Notes: generated by a model not told the origin, from the letters alone. Shown: positions 10,071 through 20,349, numbered from the stretch's first letter. The stretch is DNA of 64,000 nucleotides from an endosymbiont of Galathealinum brachiosum (GCA_003349885.1 QFXC01000008.1:1-64000), one strand, 5' to 3'. A program made the numbers and translations.

Positions 10071-11516
10071 ATGAGCACAAAAAAAATCAGTATCTCTGAA
10101 ATATTATTATGGCTATGTGTCTTAGTTTTAATAATGATCTCTCTTACCCCCTTTGCGCTTGGTTTTAAAATAAAATCAGATTATGCCGCATTAATTAATA
10201 ACCTTTCTGACGTGTCGCAGCTAGATTTTGAACTGGTTCAATATGAGCAAGGGTTATTTTCATCTGAAGCAATATTGGCGGTCACTATTCCAAATATGCC
10301 GGAACAGATTCAGTTTAAAGAGCAGATTATTCATGGGCCTGTTTATTTTGGTTTATTGAGTCAGGGTAAATCTCCACTGGCTGCAGCAGTTGTGAAAGGT
10401 CAGTTAGATGTTTCTCCATCTCAACAACCAATGATTGAGAAAATATTCTCTGATAATAACCCGCTTGTATATCAAACTATCATTGATTTTTCTGGTGAGG
10501 TTAATGCTCAGTTTTATATTCCTGCTGTAGATACTCAGTTTGAAGATGAATTTGGCCCTGTGAATATTCAGTCTGGTGGTCTTATTATGAATGAACATTT
10601 TTCATCTATAACTGGCCAGATCAAGGGTGATATTCAGATTCCAGCATTTAAGGTTAAATCTGAATTATTAACCATGAGCGCTGAATCTATAGCAATGAGT
10701 TTTTCAGGTGCTATGGGTGGCAATGACATCATGATGGGTGATTCAGTTGTATCAATGAGTTTACTTGATATGGATTCCGGTGATGATCAATTTGCTTTAC
10801 GTGATTTGGTTGTACGATCTGTATCTTCTGAGAATGCAGGTTTGATTAATTCTAATAGTCGAATAGAAGCGCGTGAGTTACTGGCATCCAATCAGAAATT
10901 TGGGCCTTTAGTGTTAAATATCAGTGTTAATGGTATCAATGCTGAAAGCTTAAATCAGTTACAGGAAATTCAGGCAGACGTTGATGAAAAGCTTCAACAG
11001 GGTTTACCGCCTGAGCAGGTTAATGCCATGATGACTGGACAGATTATGGGTATAGTTCCAGACTTAATAAAGCAGGCTGAAGTTAAAATTAATCCATTAA
11101 GTGTGAATAGTGAGTTGGGTAAACTGGAAGCAGATCTGGATTTTACTCTCGATGGAATTGATTCAGATACACCGGCCGATCCTGCATTTTTACTGGGCGC
11201 AATCAGTCTTGATTTTAATGTATCAATTGATGAGACGTTATTGAAACAGTTTATTACCTGGGAGCTTGAAAATAACCAGCAAACAGATGTCTATCTTGGT
11301 TCTGAGTTAAGTAAAAAAACAGAGTCTGAAGTGCCAGTAGATCAGAAAGTATCTGAAAACATTCAGGGTATGTTAGACGAGAACTGGATAGTCATGAATG
11401 AAGGTGTTTATCTGACTAAAATTAGCATGCACCAGGGTGAATTGATTATTAATGATAAAGCGGTTGATCCAATGCAACAAATCATGTCTACCATGGGTGG
11501 TGGAGCGACTCCTTAA
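10071..11516 (+). CDS. DUF945 (YdgA/YihF-like) envelope protein
   Basis: Protein of unknown function, 481 residues from the ATG at 10071. That start is chosen because AAGGA sits 6 bases upstream; the frame is also open back to a TTG at 10011. A single N-terminal hydrophobic segment (about 10-30, LLWLCVLVLIMISLTPFALGF) suggests a membrane anchor with a long beta-rich, Ser/Asp/Gln-rich periplasmic domain. The YEQGLFSSEA motif about 50 residues in, and the overall architecture, fit the DUF945 family. It stands alone between bamB and der and is followed by a strong terminator. Confidence 0.7.
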   Translation: MSTKKISISEILLWLCVLVLIMISLTPFALGFKIKSDYAALINNLSDVSQLDFELVQYEQGLFSSEAILAVTIPNMPEQIQFKEQIIHGPVYFGLLSQGKSPLAAAVVKGQLDVSPSQQPMIEKIFSDNNPLVYQTIIDFSGEVNAQFYIPAVDTQFEDEFGPVNIQSGGLIMNEHFSSITGQIKGDIQIPAFKVKSELLTMSAESIAMSFSGAMGGNDIMMGDSVVSMSLLDMDSGDDQFALRDLVVRSVSSENAGLINSNSRIEARELLASNQKFGPLVLNISVNGINAESLNQLQEIQADVDEKLQQGLPPEQVNAMMTGQIMGIVPDLIKQAEVKINPLSVNSELGKLEADLDFTLDGIDSDTPADPAFLLGAISLDFNVSIDETLLKQFITWELENNQQTDVYLGSELSKKTESEVPVDQKVSENIQGMLDENWIVMNEGVYLTKISMHQGELIINDKAVDPMQQIMSTMGGGATP

Positions 11517-11536
11517 TAACATTGATCATTGCTGTG

Positions 11537-11567
11537 TTGTCAGGATATCTAACGGATTTGATATAAT
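11537..11567 (+). promoter_or_regulatory. Sigma70-type promoter ahead of the der-proximal terminator
   Basis: TTGTCA (11537-11542) and TATAAT (11562-11567) are separated by 19 bases. The predicted transcript would start about 11574 and run into the terminator hairpin at 11601-11629 before reaching der. The hexamers are strong, but the spacer is longer than ideal. Confidence 0.5.
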
Positions 11568-11600
11568 TCTGATTCAGTCACTAATATACGTTAAAATACA

Positions 11601-11629
11601 AACAAGGGGCCTGTTACAGGCCCCTTGTT
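11601..11629 (+). terminator. Rho-independent terminator between the DUF945 gene and der
   Basis: A 13-bp perfect stem (AACAAGGGGCCTG / CAGGCCCCTTGTT) with a 3-base loop, followed by a moderately T-rich tail (GTTTATTGTTA). It ends 28 bases before the der start codon. Confidence 0.85.
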
Positions 11630-11657
11630 GTTTATTGTTATCTTCTGGAAAAATTCT

Positions 11658-13082
11658 ATGTTACCTGTAATTGCGCTTGTTGGACGTCCCAATGTTGGAA
11701 AATCCACACTGTTTAATGTATTAACGAAAAGCCGTGATGCGCTGGTTGCAGATTACCCGGGTTTAACACGTGACCGTAAATATGGTCATGGTCAGTACAA
11801 TGAAAATAGCTATATATTGATTGATACGGGTGGTTTAAGTGGTGAGTCAGAAGAGATTGATGAGCATATGGCTCGTCAGACACTGTTAGCAATAGACGAG
11901 GCTAACATCGTCCTGTTTATGGTTGATGGCCGATCAGGTATTACCGCTGCGGATGAGGGTATTGCAAGGCAAATTCGTCGCCTTGGTAAAAATATACATC
12001 TGGTAATAAATAAAACAGATGGTATTGATGTTGACACCGCTCAGAATGATTTTGCCAGTCTTGGCTTTCCAGAATCTTATCCTATTGCGGCTGCACACAA
12101 AAAGGGTGTAACACAACTGGTTGAGAATTTACTCGCTGACTGGCCTGAATGGGAAGAGGATCTTGATAATAAATATAGTGGCATCCGGGTGGCCATTGCA
12201 GGCAAACCGAATGTGGGTAAATCGACTCTAATTAACAGAATGTTAGGTGAAGAGCGTGTTGTTGTGATGGATATGCCCGGCACAACGAGAGACAGTATCT
12301 ATATTCCTTTTGAGCATGATGGCCAGGAATATACATTGATTGATACAGCAGGTGTAAGGCGTCAGAAGAAAGTTAAAGAAACCGTTGAAAAATTCAGTGT
12401 GATAAAAACATTGCAGGCTGTTGATCAGTCAAATGTAACAGTCATTATGATTGATGCAAGAGAGGGCATAACTGATCAGGACTTACATCTTCTTGGTTAT
12501 GCGATAGATTCTGGTCGAGCACTTTTAATTGTGGTTAATAAGTGGGACGGTATTGAAGATTATAAAAAAGATGAAATAAAGGAAGAGCTGGAGCGCCGCC
12601 TTAGTTTTGTTCAGTTTGCGGATATTTATTTTATATCTGCTTTACATGGATCGAATGTAGGTCTTCTTTACCGGGCAATTAATAAAGCGTATGCGTCTGC
12701 CTTTAAAGATATGTCTACCTCAGAATTAACTCGTATTCTTGATAACGCGGTACAGGCACATCAGCCACCGACTATGAGGGGGCGACGAATTAAATTACGC
12801 TATGCGCATCAGGGGGGTAAAAATCCACCTATCGTAGTCATTCATGGTAATCAGACTGATTTATTACCCAAGTCTTATACCCGATACCTGATGAACCATT
12901 TTATTGAAGCTCTAAAGCTTATTGGTACACCAATGAGAATGGAGTTTAAAACCAGTGATAATCCTTATGCGAAGCGATCTAATCCTCGTGCACCTGCTAA
13001 AAAACCTGGAAAAACACCTTTTAAGAAAACAATTAAGAAAAAAAATAAGGTAAAAACCAGAGAGCATGCCCGCCATAAATAA
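11658..13082 (+). CDS. der: Ribosome-assembly GTPase Der (EngA)
   Basis: Tandem-domain GTPase needed for maturation of the 50S subunit. From the ATG at 11658 the product is 474 residues, starting [17 protein letters not shown]. The open frame extends upstream to 11625, but that part lies in the terminator and is not used. Two G domains are visible: GRPNVGKS near 10 with DTGG near 57, and GKPNVGKS near 190 with DTAG near 235. Each has an NKxD motif (NKTD, NKWD). A KH-like domain and a lysine-rich tail follow. Confidence 0.96.
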   Translation: MLPVIALVGRPNVGKSTLFNVLTKSRDALVADYPGLTRDRKYGHGQYNENSYILIDTGGLSGESEEIDEHMARQTLLAIDEANIVLFMVDGRSGITAADEGIARQIRRLGKNIHLVINKTDGIDVDTAQNDFASLGFPESYPIAAAHKKGVTQLVENLLADWPEWEEDLDNKYSGIRVAIAGKPNVGKSTLINRMLGEERVVVMDMPGTTRDSIYIPFEHDGQEYTLIDTAGVRRQKKVKETVEKFSVIKTLQAVDQSNVTVIMIDAREGITDQDLHLLGYAIDSGRALLIVVNKWDGIEDYKKDEIKEELERRLSFVQFADIYFISALHGSNVGLLYRAINKAYASAFKDMSTSELTRILDNAVQAHQPPTMRGRRIKLRYAHQGGKNPPIVVIHGNQTDLLPKSYTRYLMNHFIEALKLIGTPMRMEFKTSDNPYAKRSNPRAPAKKPGKTPFKKTIKKKNKVKTREHARHK

Positions 13083-13202
13083 TTATATTCGAATGTACTA
13101 AGTTGTTTTAAATCAACATGTTACCGCTTCTTTGTGTAAAGTATTTTCAATAAAAGCGTTAGTGTTTTGATTTATTATGAATATATATTATGTAATGCTT
13201 AT

Positions 13203-13231
13203 TTGACCTATTCTATTTTATTATCTATATT
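13203..13231 (+). promoter_or_regulatory. Sigma70 promoter of the porin-like gene
   Basis: TTGACC (13203-13208), a 17-base spacer and TATATT (13226-13231). The expected start near 13238 gives a leader of about 80 bases before the porin ATG. It is the best promoter match in the 237-base gap after der. Confidence 0.6.
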
Positions 13232-13319
13232 CGGATTAATTCTAATAATTTCAGATGTATACAGACTCTTTTTAAATACTAAATTAGTATTTGATAAATA
13301 ACAATAACGAGGCTATAGA

Positions 13320-14423
13320 ATGAAAAGAGCAATAATTCCGGTTGCCATCGCGGCAGCATTAAGCTTTTCACAACAGGCTAATGCCCTTGAATGGGATGGA
13401 TTCTTAACAGCGGGTTTTTCAGTGCATGATCAGGAAGATGCAACTTATCTTGATACCATTACAGATGATGTACGTTTTGATAATGACTCAAAATTCGGTT
13501 TACAGGTGACAGCTGATGTTGCTGAGAATATGCAGGTTGTAGCTCAGATTTTAGCTGCAGGTTCAGATGAAAATTTTGATCTTGATGTTGAATGGGCATA
13601 TCTAGACTGGGTTTTTAACGATACATTTAGTTTGCGAGGCGGTAAGGTAAAAGAACCAGTATTTTTGATATCAGATTATATAGAAGTGGGTTATGCATAT
13701 CCCTGGATTCGACCACCTCAAGAGGTTTATCGAAACAATCCAATAAACACAATTAATGGCTTAGAAGCGCTTGTGCAAATGGATGTTGCTGGAATGGGAT
13801 TAACTATTCAGCCATATATTGGTTCAAATACTGAAGGTGTTCCAGGGACTAATGGAGCAGTACAATTCGAGGCTACAAATTTTTATGGTGCTGCTATTCA
13901 ACTAGCATCTCGTACCTTTACTTTTCAGGTCAGTTTATTACAGACGGACGTAGAAACAATTAATGTAAGCGGTAATCCAGCATTTAATCCTTTTGCAGCT
14001 GTTGGTGATGCGCAGTTAATTAGTGCTGGCCTTTCTACAGATATAAACAACTTTGTAGGTTATGCTGAATTTGTTACACGTGATATTTCAGATCAGGCGA
14101 TGGAAGCTATCTTCCCTGATCAGGATGCCTGGTATGTAACAGTGGGTTATCGTATGGGTAATTTTATGCCTCACTTAACGGTTGCTAATTCTGAAGCCGA
14201 GCCTCTAGCTTCACTTGGTGCTAACCCTGGTGTATCTCAGGACTCAGTCACACTAGGATTACGTTACGAAATTAATGACAGTGCTGCATTTAAATTCGAA
14301 GTTCAGTCAATTGAGCCTGATCTAGCAGCCGGTAGTGTTGGTTTACTGAGTAATACACCGACTGATTTCGTACCAGGTGACAGTGTGACTTTAATCAGTG
14401 CAGCGGTTGATGTTATTTTCTAA
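13320..14423 (+). CDS. Porin-like outer-membrane beta-barrel protein
   Basis: Predicted exported barrel of 367 residues. The signal peptide MKRAIIPVAIAAALSFSQQANA is cut before LEWDGFLTAGFS. Alternating-residue strands run throughout, and the chain ends in a phenylalanine (DVIF), the usual barrel-assembly signal. LRGGKVKEPVFLISDY and RNNPINTINGLE resemble phosphate-selective or general porins, but I cannot name the substrate. GAGG lies 7 bases before the ATG; the gene has its own promoter and is followed by a hairpin. Confidence 0.75.
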   Translation: MKRAIIPVAIAAALSFSQQANALEWDGFLTAGFSVHDQEDATYLDTITDDVRFDNDSKFGLQVTADVAENMQVVAQILAAGSDENFDLDVEWAYLDWVFNDTFSLRGGKVKEPVFLISDYIEVGYAYPWIRPPQEVYRNNPINTINGLEALVQMDVAGMGLTIQPYIGSNTEGVPGTNGAVQFEATNFYGAAIQLASRTFTFQVSLLQTDVETINVSGNPAFNPFAAVGDAQLISAGLSTDINNFVGYAEFVTRDISDQAMEAIFPDQDAWYVTVGYRMGNFMPHLTVANSEAEPLASLGANPGVSQDSVTLGLRYEINDSAAFKFEVQSIEPDLAAGSVGLLSNTPTDFVPGDSVTLISAAVDVIF

Positions 14424-14472
14424 ATAACATTGATTAAAATAAAAATTATTATAACGAAATACAGTTAAGTAG

Positions 14473-14500
14473 AACTCTCCATAAATGACTATGGAGAGTT
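14473..14500 (+). terminator. Hairpin after the porin gene
   Basis: Perfect 11-bp stem AACTCTCCATA / TATGGAGAGTT with a 6-base loop, 50 bases after the porin stop. The downstream sequence (ATCACG) lacks a T-run, so termination may be inefficient and the downstream Sel1-repeat gene may be partly co-transcribed. Confidence 0.5.
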
Positions 14501-14541
14501 ATCACGAAAAGGATTTCAATTGTTTGTGGAATATGTGATAT

Positions 14542-15435
14542 ATGCGAACTCTATTTATCTCCATTTTTAAAATAAGCCTGATTTTTGGCTTGTTAGTGCC
14601 AGTAACTTCATTTGCTGAAATGCCTATTTATTTCTCTGATGTATCTGCTGGTATCTTTCGGTTTCAGATAAAACTGGCTGAGCAGGGTAACCCTGAAGCA
14701 CAATATAAAGTCGGTGAAATGTTTGAAATGGGCACGGGTGTTTCTAAAGATGCTCAGAAAGCCCAGGTCTGGTTTGAGAAGGCTGCAGCTCAGGGACATA
14801 AAAAGTCCGGCTATAAGTTACTCTATCTTGAAATTCAATCAAACGGTTTAAATGATTTTACCAAGTCTCAATTAGGTAAATTGCGACAGGAAGCTGCTTC
14901 TGGTAGTGCTAATGCGCAGTATTTTCTGGGTAAAATGTACTCTGCAGGGGTGGGTGTTCCTAAAAGTCTGAATAATGCCTTAACCTGGTTAAATAAAGCT
15001 ACGTTTAATGGTGTACCTGAGGCAGAGCACGAAGCAATAAGTGTAGAAGAGGAATTAGCACGCATAAGAGAAAGAGAAGCTAAAAAACGTGCAGGTGCGC
15101 TAGAAGCATCTAAAAAACGTAAAGCTGAAGATGCGCGTCTAAAAGCAGTAAAACAAAAAGAAGACGAAAAGAAACGAAAAGCGGCAGCCGCAAAACGTAA
15201 ATCTAATAAAGATGCTGAAGCAAGACGAACGTCTGAACAACGTAGGCGACTTGAAGAAGACAGAAAAGCGATTGCTGATGAAAAAGCCCAGTTAGAAAGA
15301 GATCGTCGGGCTGCAGATGCTGAAAAAGCCAGAAAAGCTAAAAAAGAAAAAGATGCAAAAGCAAAAGAAAAAGCATCATTTGAGTCTGATCCCTGTAAAG
15401 GTAAGTCAGCCAGGTTCCTGTCTACCTGTAGGTAG
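14542..15435 (+). CDS. Exported Sel1-repeat protein with charged coiled coil
   Basis: Unknown function. The 297 residues have a signal peptide cut after SFA (about 26) and two Sel1-type TPR repeats: AQYKVGEMFEMGTGVSKDAQ near 53 and AQYFLGKMYSAGVGVPKSLN near 128. A long Lys/Glu/Ala/Arg-rich coiled coil covers about 168-285. The C-terminus DPCKGKSARFLSTCR has two cysteines that could form a disulfide. Such proteins usually act as protein-interaction adaptors in the periplasm. The strong terminator at 15460 closes the unit. Confidence 0.75.
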   Translation: MRTLFISIFKISLIFGLLVPVTSFAEMPIYFSDVSAGIFRFQIKLAEQGNPEAQYKVGEMFEMGTGVSKDAQKAQVWFEKAAAQGHKKSGYKLLYLEIQSNGLNDFTKSQLGKLRQEAASGSANAQYFLGKMYSAGVGVPKSLNNALTWLNKATFNGVPEAEHEAISVEEELARIREREAKKRAGALEASKKRKAEDARLKAVKQKEDEKKRKAAAAKRKSNKDAEARRTSEQRRRLEEDRKAIADEKAQLERDRRAADAEKARKAKKEKDAKAKEKASFESDPCKGKSARFLSTCR

Positions 15436-15459
15436 GTAAGCATTTAAAACGTTATAATT

Positions 15460-15488
15460 AAAAAGGGTATCGTAAGATACCCTTTTTT
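15460..15488 (+). terminator. Strong rho-independent terminator
   Basis: GGGTATC / GATACCC stem extended by A-T pairs, a GTAA loop and a TTTTTT tail (15483-15488). It separates the Sel1-repeat gene from mrcB. The A-run on the left arm means it could also work in the other direction. Confidence 0.92.
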
Positions 15489-15596
15489 GTGGCTTGCATA
15501 ACAAGTTTTAATATCACTCATTTAGAATATGTTACTCATATTAAATTACCTGTATTATGTGCTTTTATCTAAAAAGTCCTTTCAAGACACTCTCCT

Positions 15597-17942
15597 ATGT
15601 CAAAAAAGAAACAATCAGTACGTAAAAATAGCCCTAAAAAGAAAAAATCAAAGAAACCCCAGAAAAGAACAGGAATATTAAAGTTAGTTTCAAACAGGTA
15701 TTCAGTTTCTTTTTTTATAATTCTGCTGCTTGCCTTTGCAAGTTATCTTGTATATCTGAATATTAAAATTACAGATAAAATGTCTGGCCGTATCTGGTCG
15801 TTGCCTTCCCATGTATATGCTCGCCCTTTAGAGTTATATCAGGGTAAATCTATATCTATCAAACAATTCAAAACAGAATTAAAGCAAACAGGTTATATAC
15901 AGGTTAGTAATCGACCTACAAAGGAAGGTCAGTATCGCATTTTAAATAATTCTCACTTTGAATTAATTAGTCGTGATTTTGCATACTGGGATGGTTTACA
16001 AAAATCTCAGGGAATTAGATTAAGCATTTATAACGATCAGATAAGTGCTTTACATAAACTTTACTCAGATGAAAGTCTGGCTCTTTTTAGAATGGAACCA
16101 GTCAGAATTGCAGGTATATATCCTTCTACCAAACAGGATCGACAGTTAATTAAACTGGATGAGGTTCCTGACGATCTTGTACTTGCTTTATTAGCTGTCG
16201 AAGACAGGCGTTTTTACCAGCATTGGGGGCTGGATCCGCGTTCAATCATAAGGGCGATGCTGGCTAATATTATGGCTGGAGGAACAGTGCAGGGTGGAAG
16301 CACACTGACACAGCAATTGGTTAAAAATCTTTTTCTATCACCTGAGCGAACACTAACAAGAAAAATTAATGAAGCCTTAATGGCTTTATTGTTAGAAATT
16401 AATTATGACAAATCTGTGATTTTAGAAACTTATATAAATGAGGTGTACCTAGGGCAGAATGGTGCACAACAGATTCACGGTTTTGAACTGGCTAGCCAGT
16501 ATTATTTTGCGAGTTCATTAAAAAAATTAAGACGTGATCAAATGGCTATGCTGGTAGGGCTTGTAAAGGGGCCTTCATGGTATGCACCAAGGAGACATGA
16601 GAAAAGAGCCAAAGAAAGGCGTAATCAGGTTTTAAAGTTAATGCTTGAGCAGGGGGCATTAAGTCAGGCTCAATTAAATAAATACGTTGCCTTAAATTTA
16701 GACCTTGCCAATAAACCACGTTTTTCAGCTAATAAGTTTCCTGCATTAATTGATCTTGTTAAGCGTCAGTTAAAACGTGATTATGATGATAGTGATTTAA
16801 AATCATCTGGTTTGAAAATATTTACCAGTATTGATCCGCTGATACAGGCTAAGGCTGAATCGAGTGTAAGTCGTGTAATCAAACAGTTAGAAAAAGATAA
16901 CAAATCGGTTTCAAATTTACAGACGTCCCTGATTGTAGCTTCAAGCCAGCAGGGTGAAGTTCAGGCAATGGTTTCAGATAGAAAGCCTGACTATCCCGGT
17001 TTTAACCGGTCTTTAGATGCTGTACGTCAAATCGGTTCATTAATTAAACCGGCTATTTATTTAACAGCTTTGCAACAACCGGAAAAGTATACTCTGGCAA
17101 GTTCACTCGATGACAGTCCATTACACATAAAAACGTCTAAAGATAAAATATGGTCACCGCAGAATTACGATAAGAAATTCACCGGTGATATTTTGTTAAT
17201 AGATGCACTTATAAAATCACGAAATGTACCAACAGTACGTCTGGGTCTGGATGTGGGGTTGTCAGATATATCTGATACATTACATAATCTGGGTGTTAAT
17301 AGAAAAATTCCTGCTTATCCGTCTATGACATTGGGTGCGTTTAGTTTGTCACCTTTTGAAGTGGCTAATATGTATCAGACATATGCTGCAAATGGATTTA
17401 ATGTTCCATTAAAAGTCATACGTGAGGTGTTGAATAAAGATGCATTGCCTTTAAAACGTTATCCATTAAAATCGAAAAAAGCAATAGATGAGCGAGCTGT
17501 TTTTCTGGTTAATCATGCTCTTCATGAAGTTACTCAATCAGGAACAGCAAAGTCTCTTGCAAATACATTACAGCCATCTGTGGCTGGTAAAACAGGCACA
17601 ACAGATGATTTGCGTGATAGCTGGTTCGCCGGTTTTTCTGATGATAAATTAGCTGTTGTCTGGATAGGTCGAGATGATAATGGTAGTACTGGGTTAACAG
17701 GTTCATCTGGAGCGCTTAGAATCTGGGCTGACCTGTTCAGTCATCTGGATACACAAAGCCTGACTCTAAGTCCGCCTGAAGGTATTAATAATCAATGGAT
17801 TGATGGGATAAGTGGTGGTTTATCTAATAAAAATTGTCTGGGTGCGGTAGAATTGCCCTTTATTCAAGGGTCAGAGCCTACAGAGAAAGCCGAATGCAAA
17901 TCAGCCGGATTTATCGAGCAAATCAAACGTTTCTTCAATTAA
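15597..17942 (+). CDS. mrcB: Bifunctional penicillin-binding protein 1B
   Basis: Polymerises and cross-links peptidoglycan. The 781 residues start with a basic cytoplasmic tail (KKKQSVRKNSPKKKKSKK) and one membrane segment (about 34-52). A UB2H-like region comes next, then the GT51 glycosyltransferase with catalytic E202 (EDRRFYQHWG) and GGSTLTQQLVKN. The transpeptidase carries S481-x-x-K484 (SLIK), S541-R-N and K665-T-G. Length and the UB2H region favour PBP1B over PBP1A. The 3' end overlaps a TPR lipoprotein gene. Confidence 0.93.
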   Translation: MSKKKQSVRKNSPKKKKSKKPQKRTGILKLVSNRYSVSFFIILLLAFASYLVYLNIKITDKMSGRIWSLPSHVYARPLELYQGKSISIKQFKTELKQTGYIQVSNRPTKEGQYRILNNSHFELISRDFAYWDGLQKSQGIRLSIYNDQISALHKLYSDESLALFRMEPVRIAGIYPSTKQDRQLIKLDEVPDDLVLALLAVEDRRFYQHWGLDPRSIIRAMLANIMAGGTVQGGSTLTQQLVKNLFLSPERTLTRKINEALMALLLEINYDKSVILETYINEVYLGQNGAQQIHGFELASQYYFASSLKKLRRDQMAMLVGLVKGPSWYAPRRHEKRAKERRNQVLKLMLEQGALSQAQLNKYVALNLDLANKPRFSANKFPALIDLVKRQLKRDYDDSDLKSSGLKIFTSIDPLIQAKAESSVSRVIKQLEKDNKSVSNLQTSLIVASSQQGEVQAMVSDRKPDYPGFNRSLDAVRQIGSLIKPAIYLTALQQPEKYTLASSLDDSPLHIKTSKDKIWSPQNYDKKFTGDILLIDALIKSRNVPTVRLGLDVGLSDISDTLHNLGVNRKIPAYPSMTLGAFSLSPFEVANMYQTYAANGFNVPLKVIREVLNKDALPLKRYPLKSKKAIDERAVFLVNHALHEVTQSGTAKSLANTLQPSVAGKTGTTDDLRDSWFAGFSDDKLAVVWIGRDDNGSTGLTGSSGALRIWADLFSHLDTQSLTLSPPEGINNQWIDGISGGLSNKNCLGAVELPFIQGSEPTEKAECKSAGFIEQIKRFFN

Positions 17943-18355
17943 AGTCTATTTTACTGTTTGTATTATTTCAGTCAGCATTGATGTGCTTGCCCGGTTGCAG
18001 TCCGGTGTCAACGAATGTGAAATCAGTTAATAGTATTTTGCCAGTATCTGATAGTAGCAATTTGCCAGAAGTGATTAAATCATTACTGTCGCAGTCCGAT
18101 GTGCAATATACAAAAAATGATTTGTCAGGTGCATTAGTGACCCTTGAAAGAGCGATTCGTATTAATCCTCGTTATGCCGAAGTCTGGTCTCGTATGGCGC
18201 AGGTTTATTTAAAACAGGGTGATTATGAACAGGCGAAGCAACATGCTAAACGATCTAATAGCGTTATTAAAAATAATATACGGTTAAAAGACTTTAATAA
18301 TCAAATTATCATTCAACAATCAAATAACATAATTCAGGAGCAATCTGGTGAGTAA
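17894..18355 (+). CDS. TPR-containing lipoprotein
   Basis: Unknown function, 153 residues from the ATG at 17894; the frame is open further upstream inside mrcB. A hydrophobic segment ending in the lipobox LPGC (cysteine 35) marks a lipoprotein, and the ATG was chosen because it supplies the basic residues before this segment. Two TPR-like repeats lie near residues 80-140 (LSGALVTLERAIRINPRYAEV). It overlaps mrcB by 49 bases and the helicase gene by 8, so it is probably translated in an operon. The partner is not evident. Confidence 0.65.
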   Translation: MQISRIYRANQTFLQLKSILLFVLFQSALMCLPGCSPVSTNVKSVNSILPVSDSSNLPEVIKSLLSQSDVQYTKNDLSGALVTLERAIRINPRYAEVWSRMAQVYLKQGDYEQAKQHAKRSNSVIKNNIRLKDFNNQIIIQQSNNIIQEQSGE

Positions 18356-20270
18356 GTCTTCTGATCTATTAAGTGAGCAGGGTGTGTTTGCAGAGCTGCT
18401 TGATGGTTTTACTGCTCGTTCTGGACAGCAGGCTTTAAGCTCTGCGATTGAAAAGGTTATTGATAAAAAGAAAGTGCTCATTGCGGAAGCGGGTACGGGT
18501 ATAGGTAAAACATTTGCTTACCTGGTTCCGGCAATTATTTCGAATCGTAAAGTAATTATTTCTACTGGCACAAGACATTTGCAGGATCAGTTATTTCATA
18601 CAGATATTCCGCTGGTAAAAAAAGCCTTAAAAATAGATTTACCCTGTTCTTTATTAAAAGGACGTTCAAATTATCTGTGTAAATATCGTCTCAATATTGC
18701 GCACCAGCAGGCATTTCTAACGCGTGAAACACAGGATCATTTATCAAGAATTCGACAATGGTCTAAATTAACTTATAGTGGTGATCTGGCAGAAATGTCA
18801 GAGATTTCTGAGGATGCCAGAGTCTGGCCTATTGTCACATCGACTCCTGATAATTGTCTGGGGGGCGAATGTACTGATTATTCAGAGTGTTTTGTAGTTA
18901 AAGCACGAAAAGATGCTCAGGAAGCAGACGTAGTGGTTGTTAACCATCATCTTTTATTGGCTGATATGGCAATAAAAGAAGAAGGCTTTGGTGAATTATT
19001 ACCTGCGGCTGAAACTTTTATTATAGATGAAGCGCATCAGTTACCAGAAGTTGCTTCTCGTTTTTTTGGAAAAGGATCAAGTAGCAGACAGATAAATAAT
19101 TTGATTAGTGACTGTATAGCTGAACAGGTAAAAGACGCACCTGAAGTAACAGAAATTCGTGATGCCTGTGATGAATTAAAAACGAAAATGGCTCAGTTCC
19201 GGCTTGCTTTCGGAACAGATAATCAACGCGATAGCTGGGCTAAAATAAGGTATAAACCTGCTCTGCAAAAAGCCAAAGAAAACCTTTTAAGTGATTTTCA
19301 GAATCTAACGGATATTCTTCAGGATGTAGCAGATAGAGGAAAAGGCCTGGAGCAGTGCGCTGTTCGATGTCTGGAAATTTTTCAGGCATTTAATGCTTAT
19401 GGCGAAGAAGCATCTGATGAAATTACATCAATTTTCTGGTACGAAACATACAGCAAAGGTTTTGTTTTACATTCTACTCCTATCGATATAGCTGCATTAT
19501 TTAAACAACAACGAGATGCTTTACCCGGTAGCTGGATTTTTACTTCTGCAACACTGGAAGTTGGTCATGATTTTGATCACTTTGCTCAGCGTTTAGGGCT
19601 TGATTCATATGAGCAAGGTAACTGGAATAGTCCCTTTGATTATCAGCAACAATCATTACTGTTTTTACCTGAAGATTTACCTGAACCTTCGAATTTCGAT
19701 TACACAGAAAAATTAATACAAAAGGCAATACCGGTATTACAGGCTAGTAAGGGACGCGCATTTTTATTGTTCACCAGTTACCGTGCACTTAATGAAGCCG
19801 CTAAACTATTAGAAAGAAAAGTAGATTACCCAATTTTAATTCAGGGTAGTTTACCCAAGCACCAGTTACTCGAAAAATTTAGAGAGCTGGGCAATGCTAT
19901 TTTACTTGGTACGAGTAGTTTCTGGGAAGGTGTTGATGTTAGAGGTGAGGCATTGTCTTGCGTTATTATAGATAAATTACCTTTTGCATCCCCCGGTGAT
20001 CCTGTCATGCAGGCGAGGTTAGAAGGTATTCGTAAGCAGGGTGGCAACCCCTTTATGGATTATCAGTTACCTCAGGCTGTGATTTCCCTTAAGCAGGGTG
20101 CGGGACGATTAATTAGAGATATGAAAGATTATGGTGTTCTTATGATTGGTGATAACCGTCTTAAAACTAAACGTTACGGAAAAGTGTTTATTGAAAGTTT
20201 ACCTGATATGCCACGTAGTAATCGATTAGAAGATGTTCAGGCATTTTATCAATCATGGGATGATAGTTAA
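18348..20270 (+). CDS. yoaA: XPD/DinG-family ATP-dependent helicase YoaA
   Basis: Superfamily 2 Fe-S helicase acting in DNA repair. The 640 residues begin at a GTG and carry Walker A AGTGIGKT near 49 and DEAH (IIDEAHQLPE) near 226. Cysteines in LCKYR, NCLGGEC and SEC fit the [4Fe-4S] domain. Late motifs include SFWEGVDVRGE and QGAGRLIRD. The length is that of YoaA (636) rather than DinG (716). It overlaps the TPR lipoprotein by 8 bases. Confidence 0.88.
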   Translation: MSKSSDLLSEQGVFAELLDGFTARSGQQALSSAIEKVIDKKKVLIAEAGTGIGKTFAYLVPAIISNRKVIISTGTRHLQDQLFHTDIPLVKKALKIDLPCSLLKGRSNYLCKYRLNIAHQQAFLTRETQDHLSRIRQWSKLTYSGDLAEMSEISEDARVWPIVTSTPDNCLGGECTDYSECFVVKARKDAQEADVVVVNHHLLLADMAIKEEGFGELLPAAETFIIDEAHQLPEVASRFFGKGSSSRQINNLISDCIAEQVKDAPEVTEIRDACDELKTKMAQFRLAFGTDNQRDSWAKIRYKPALQKAKENLLSDFQNLTDILQDVADRGKGLEQCAVRCLEIFQAFNAYGEEASDEITSIFWYETYSKGFVLHSTPIDIAALFKQQRDALPGSWIFTSATLEVGHDFDHFAQRLGLDSYEQGNWNSPFDYQQQSLLFLPEDLPEPSNFDYTEKLIQKAIPVLQASKGRAFLLFTSYRALNEAAKLLERKVDYPILIQGSLPKHQLLEKFRELGNAILLGTSSFWEGVDVRGEALSCVIIDKLPFASPGDPVMQARLEGIRKQGGNPFMDYQLPQAVISLKQGAGRLIRDMKDYGVLMIGDNRLKTKRYGKVFIESLPDMPRSNRLEDVQAFYQSWDDS

Positions 20271-20349
20271 TTGTTATTGAGCCTTTAATAAGTGACTGGT
20301 AAATATATTTCATTCCAATTAATGCGTATTAAGAGATATTAAATAAATT

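Noticed and set aside
14868..15443. A 191-codon Ser/Ala/Phe-rich open frame on the minus strand
   Set aside because: It is the antisense shadow of the Lys/Ala/Glu-rich coiled coil in the Sel1-repeat gene; its composition follows directly from the sense codons.
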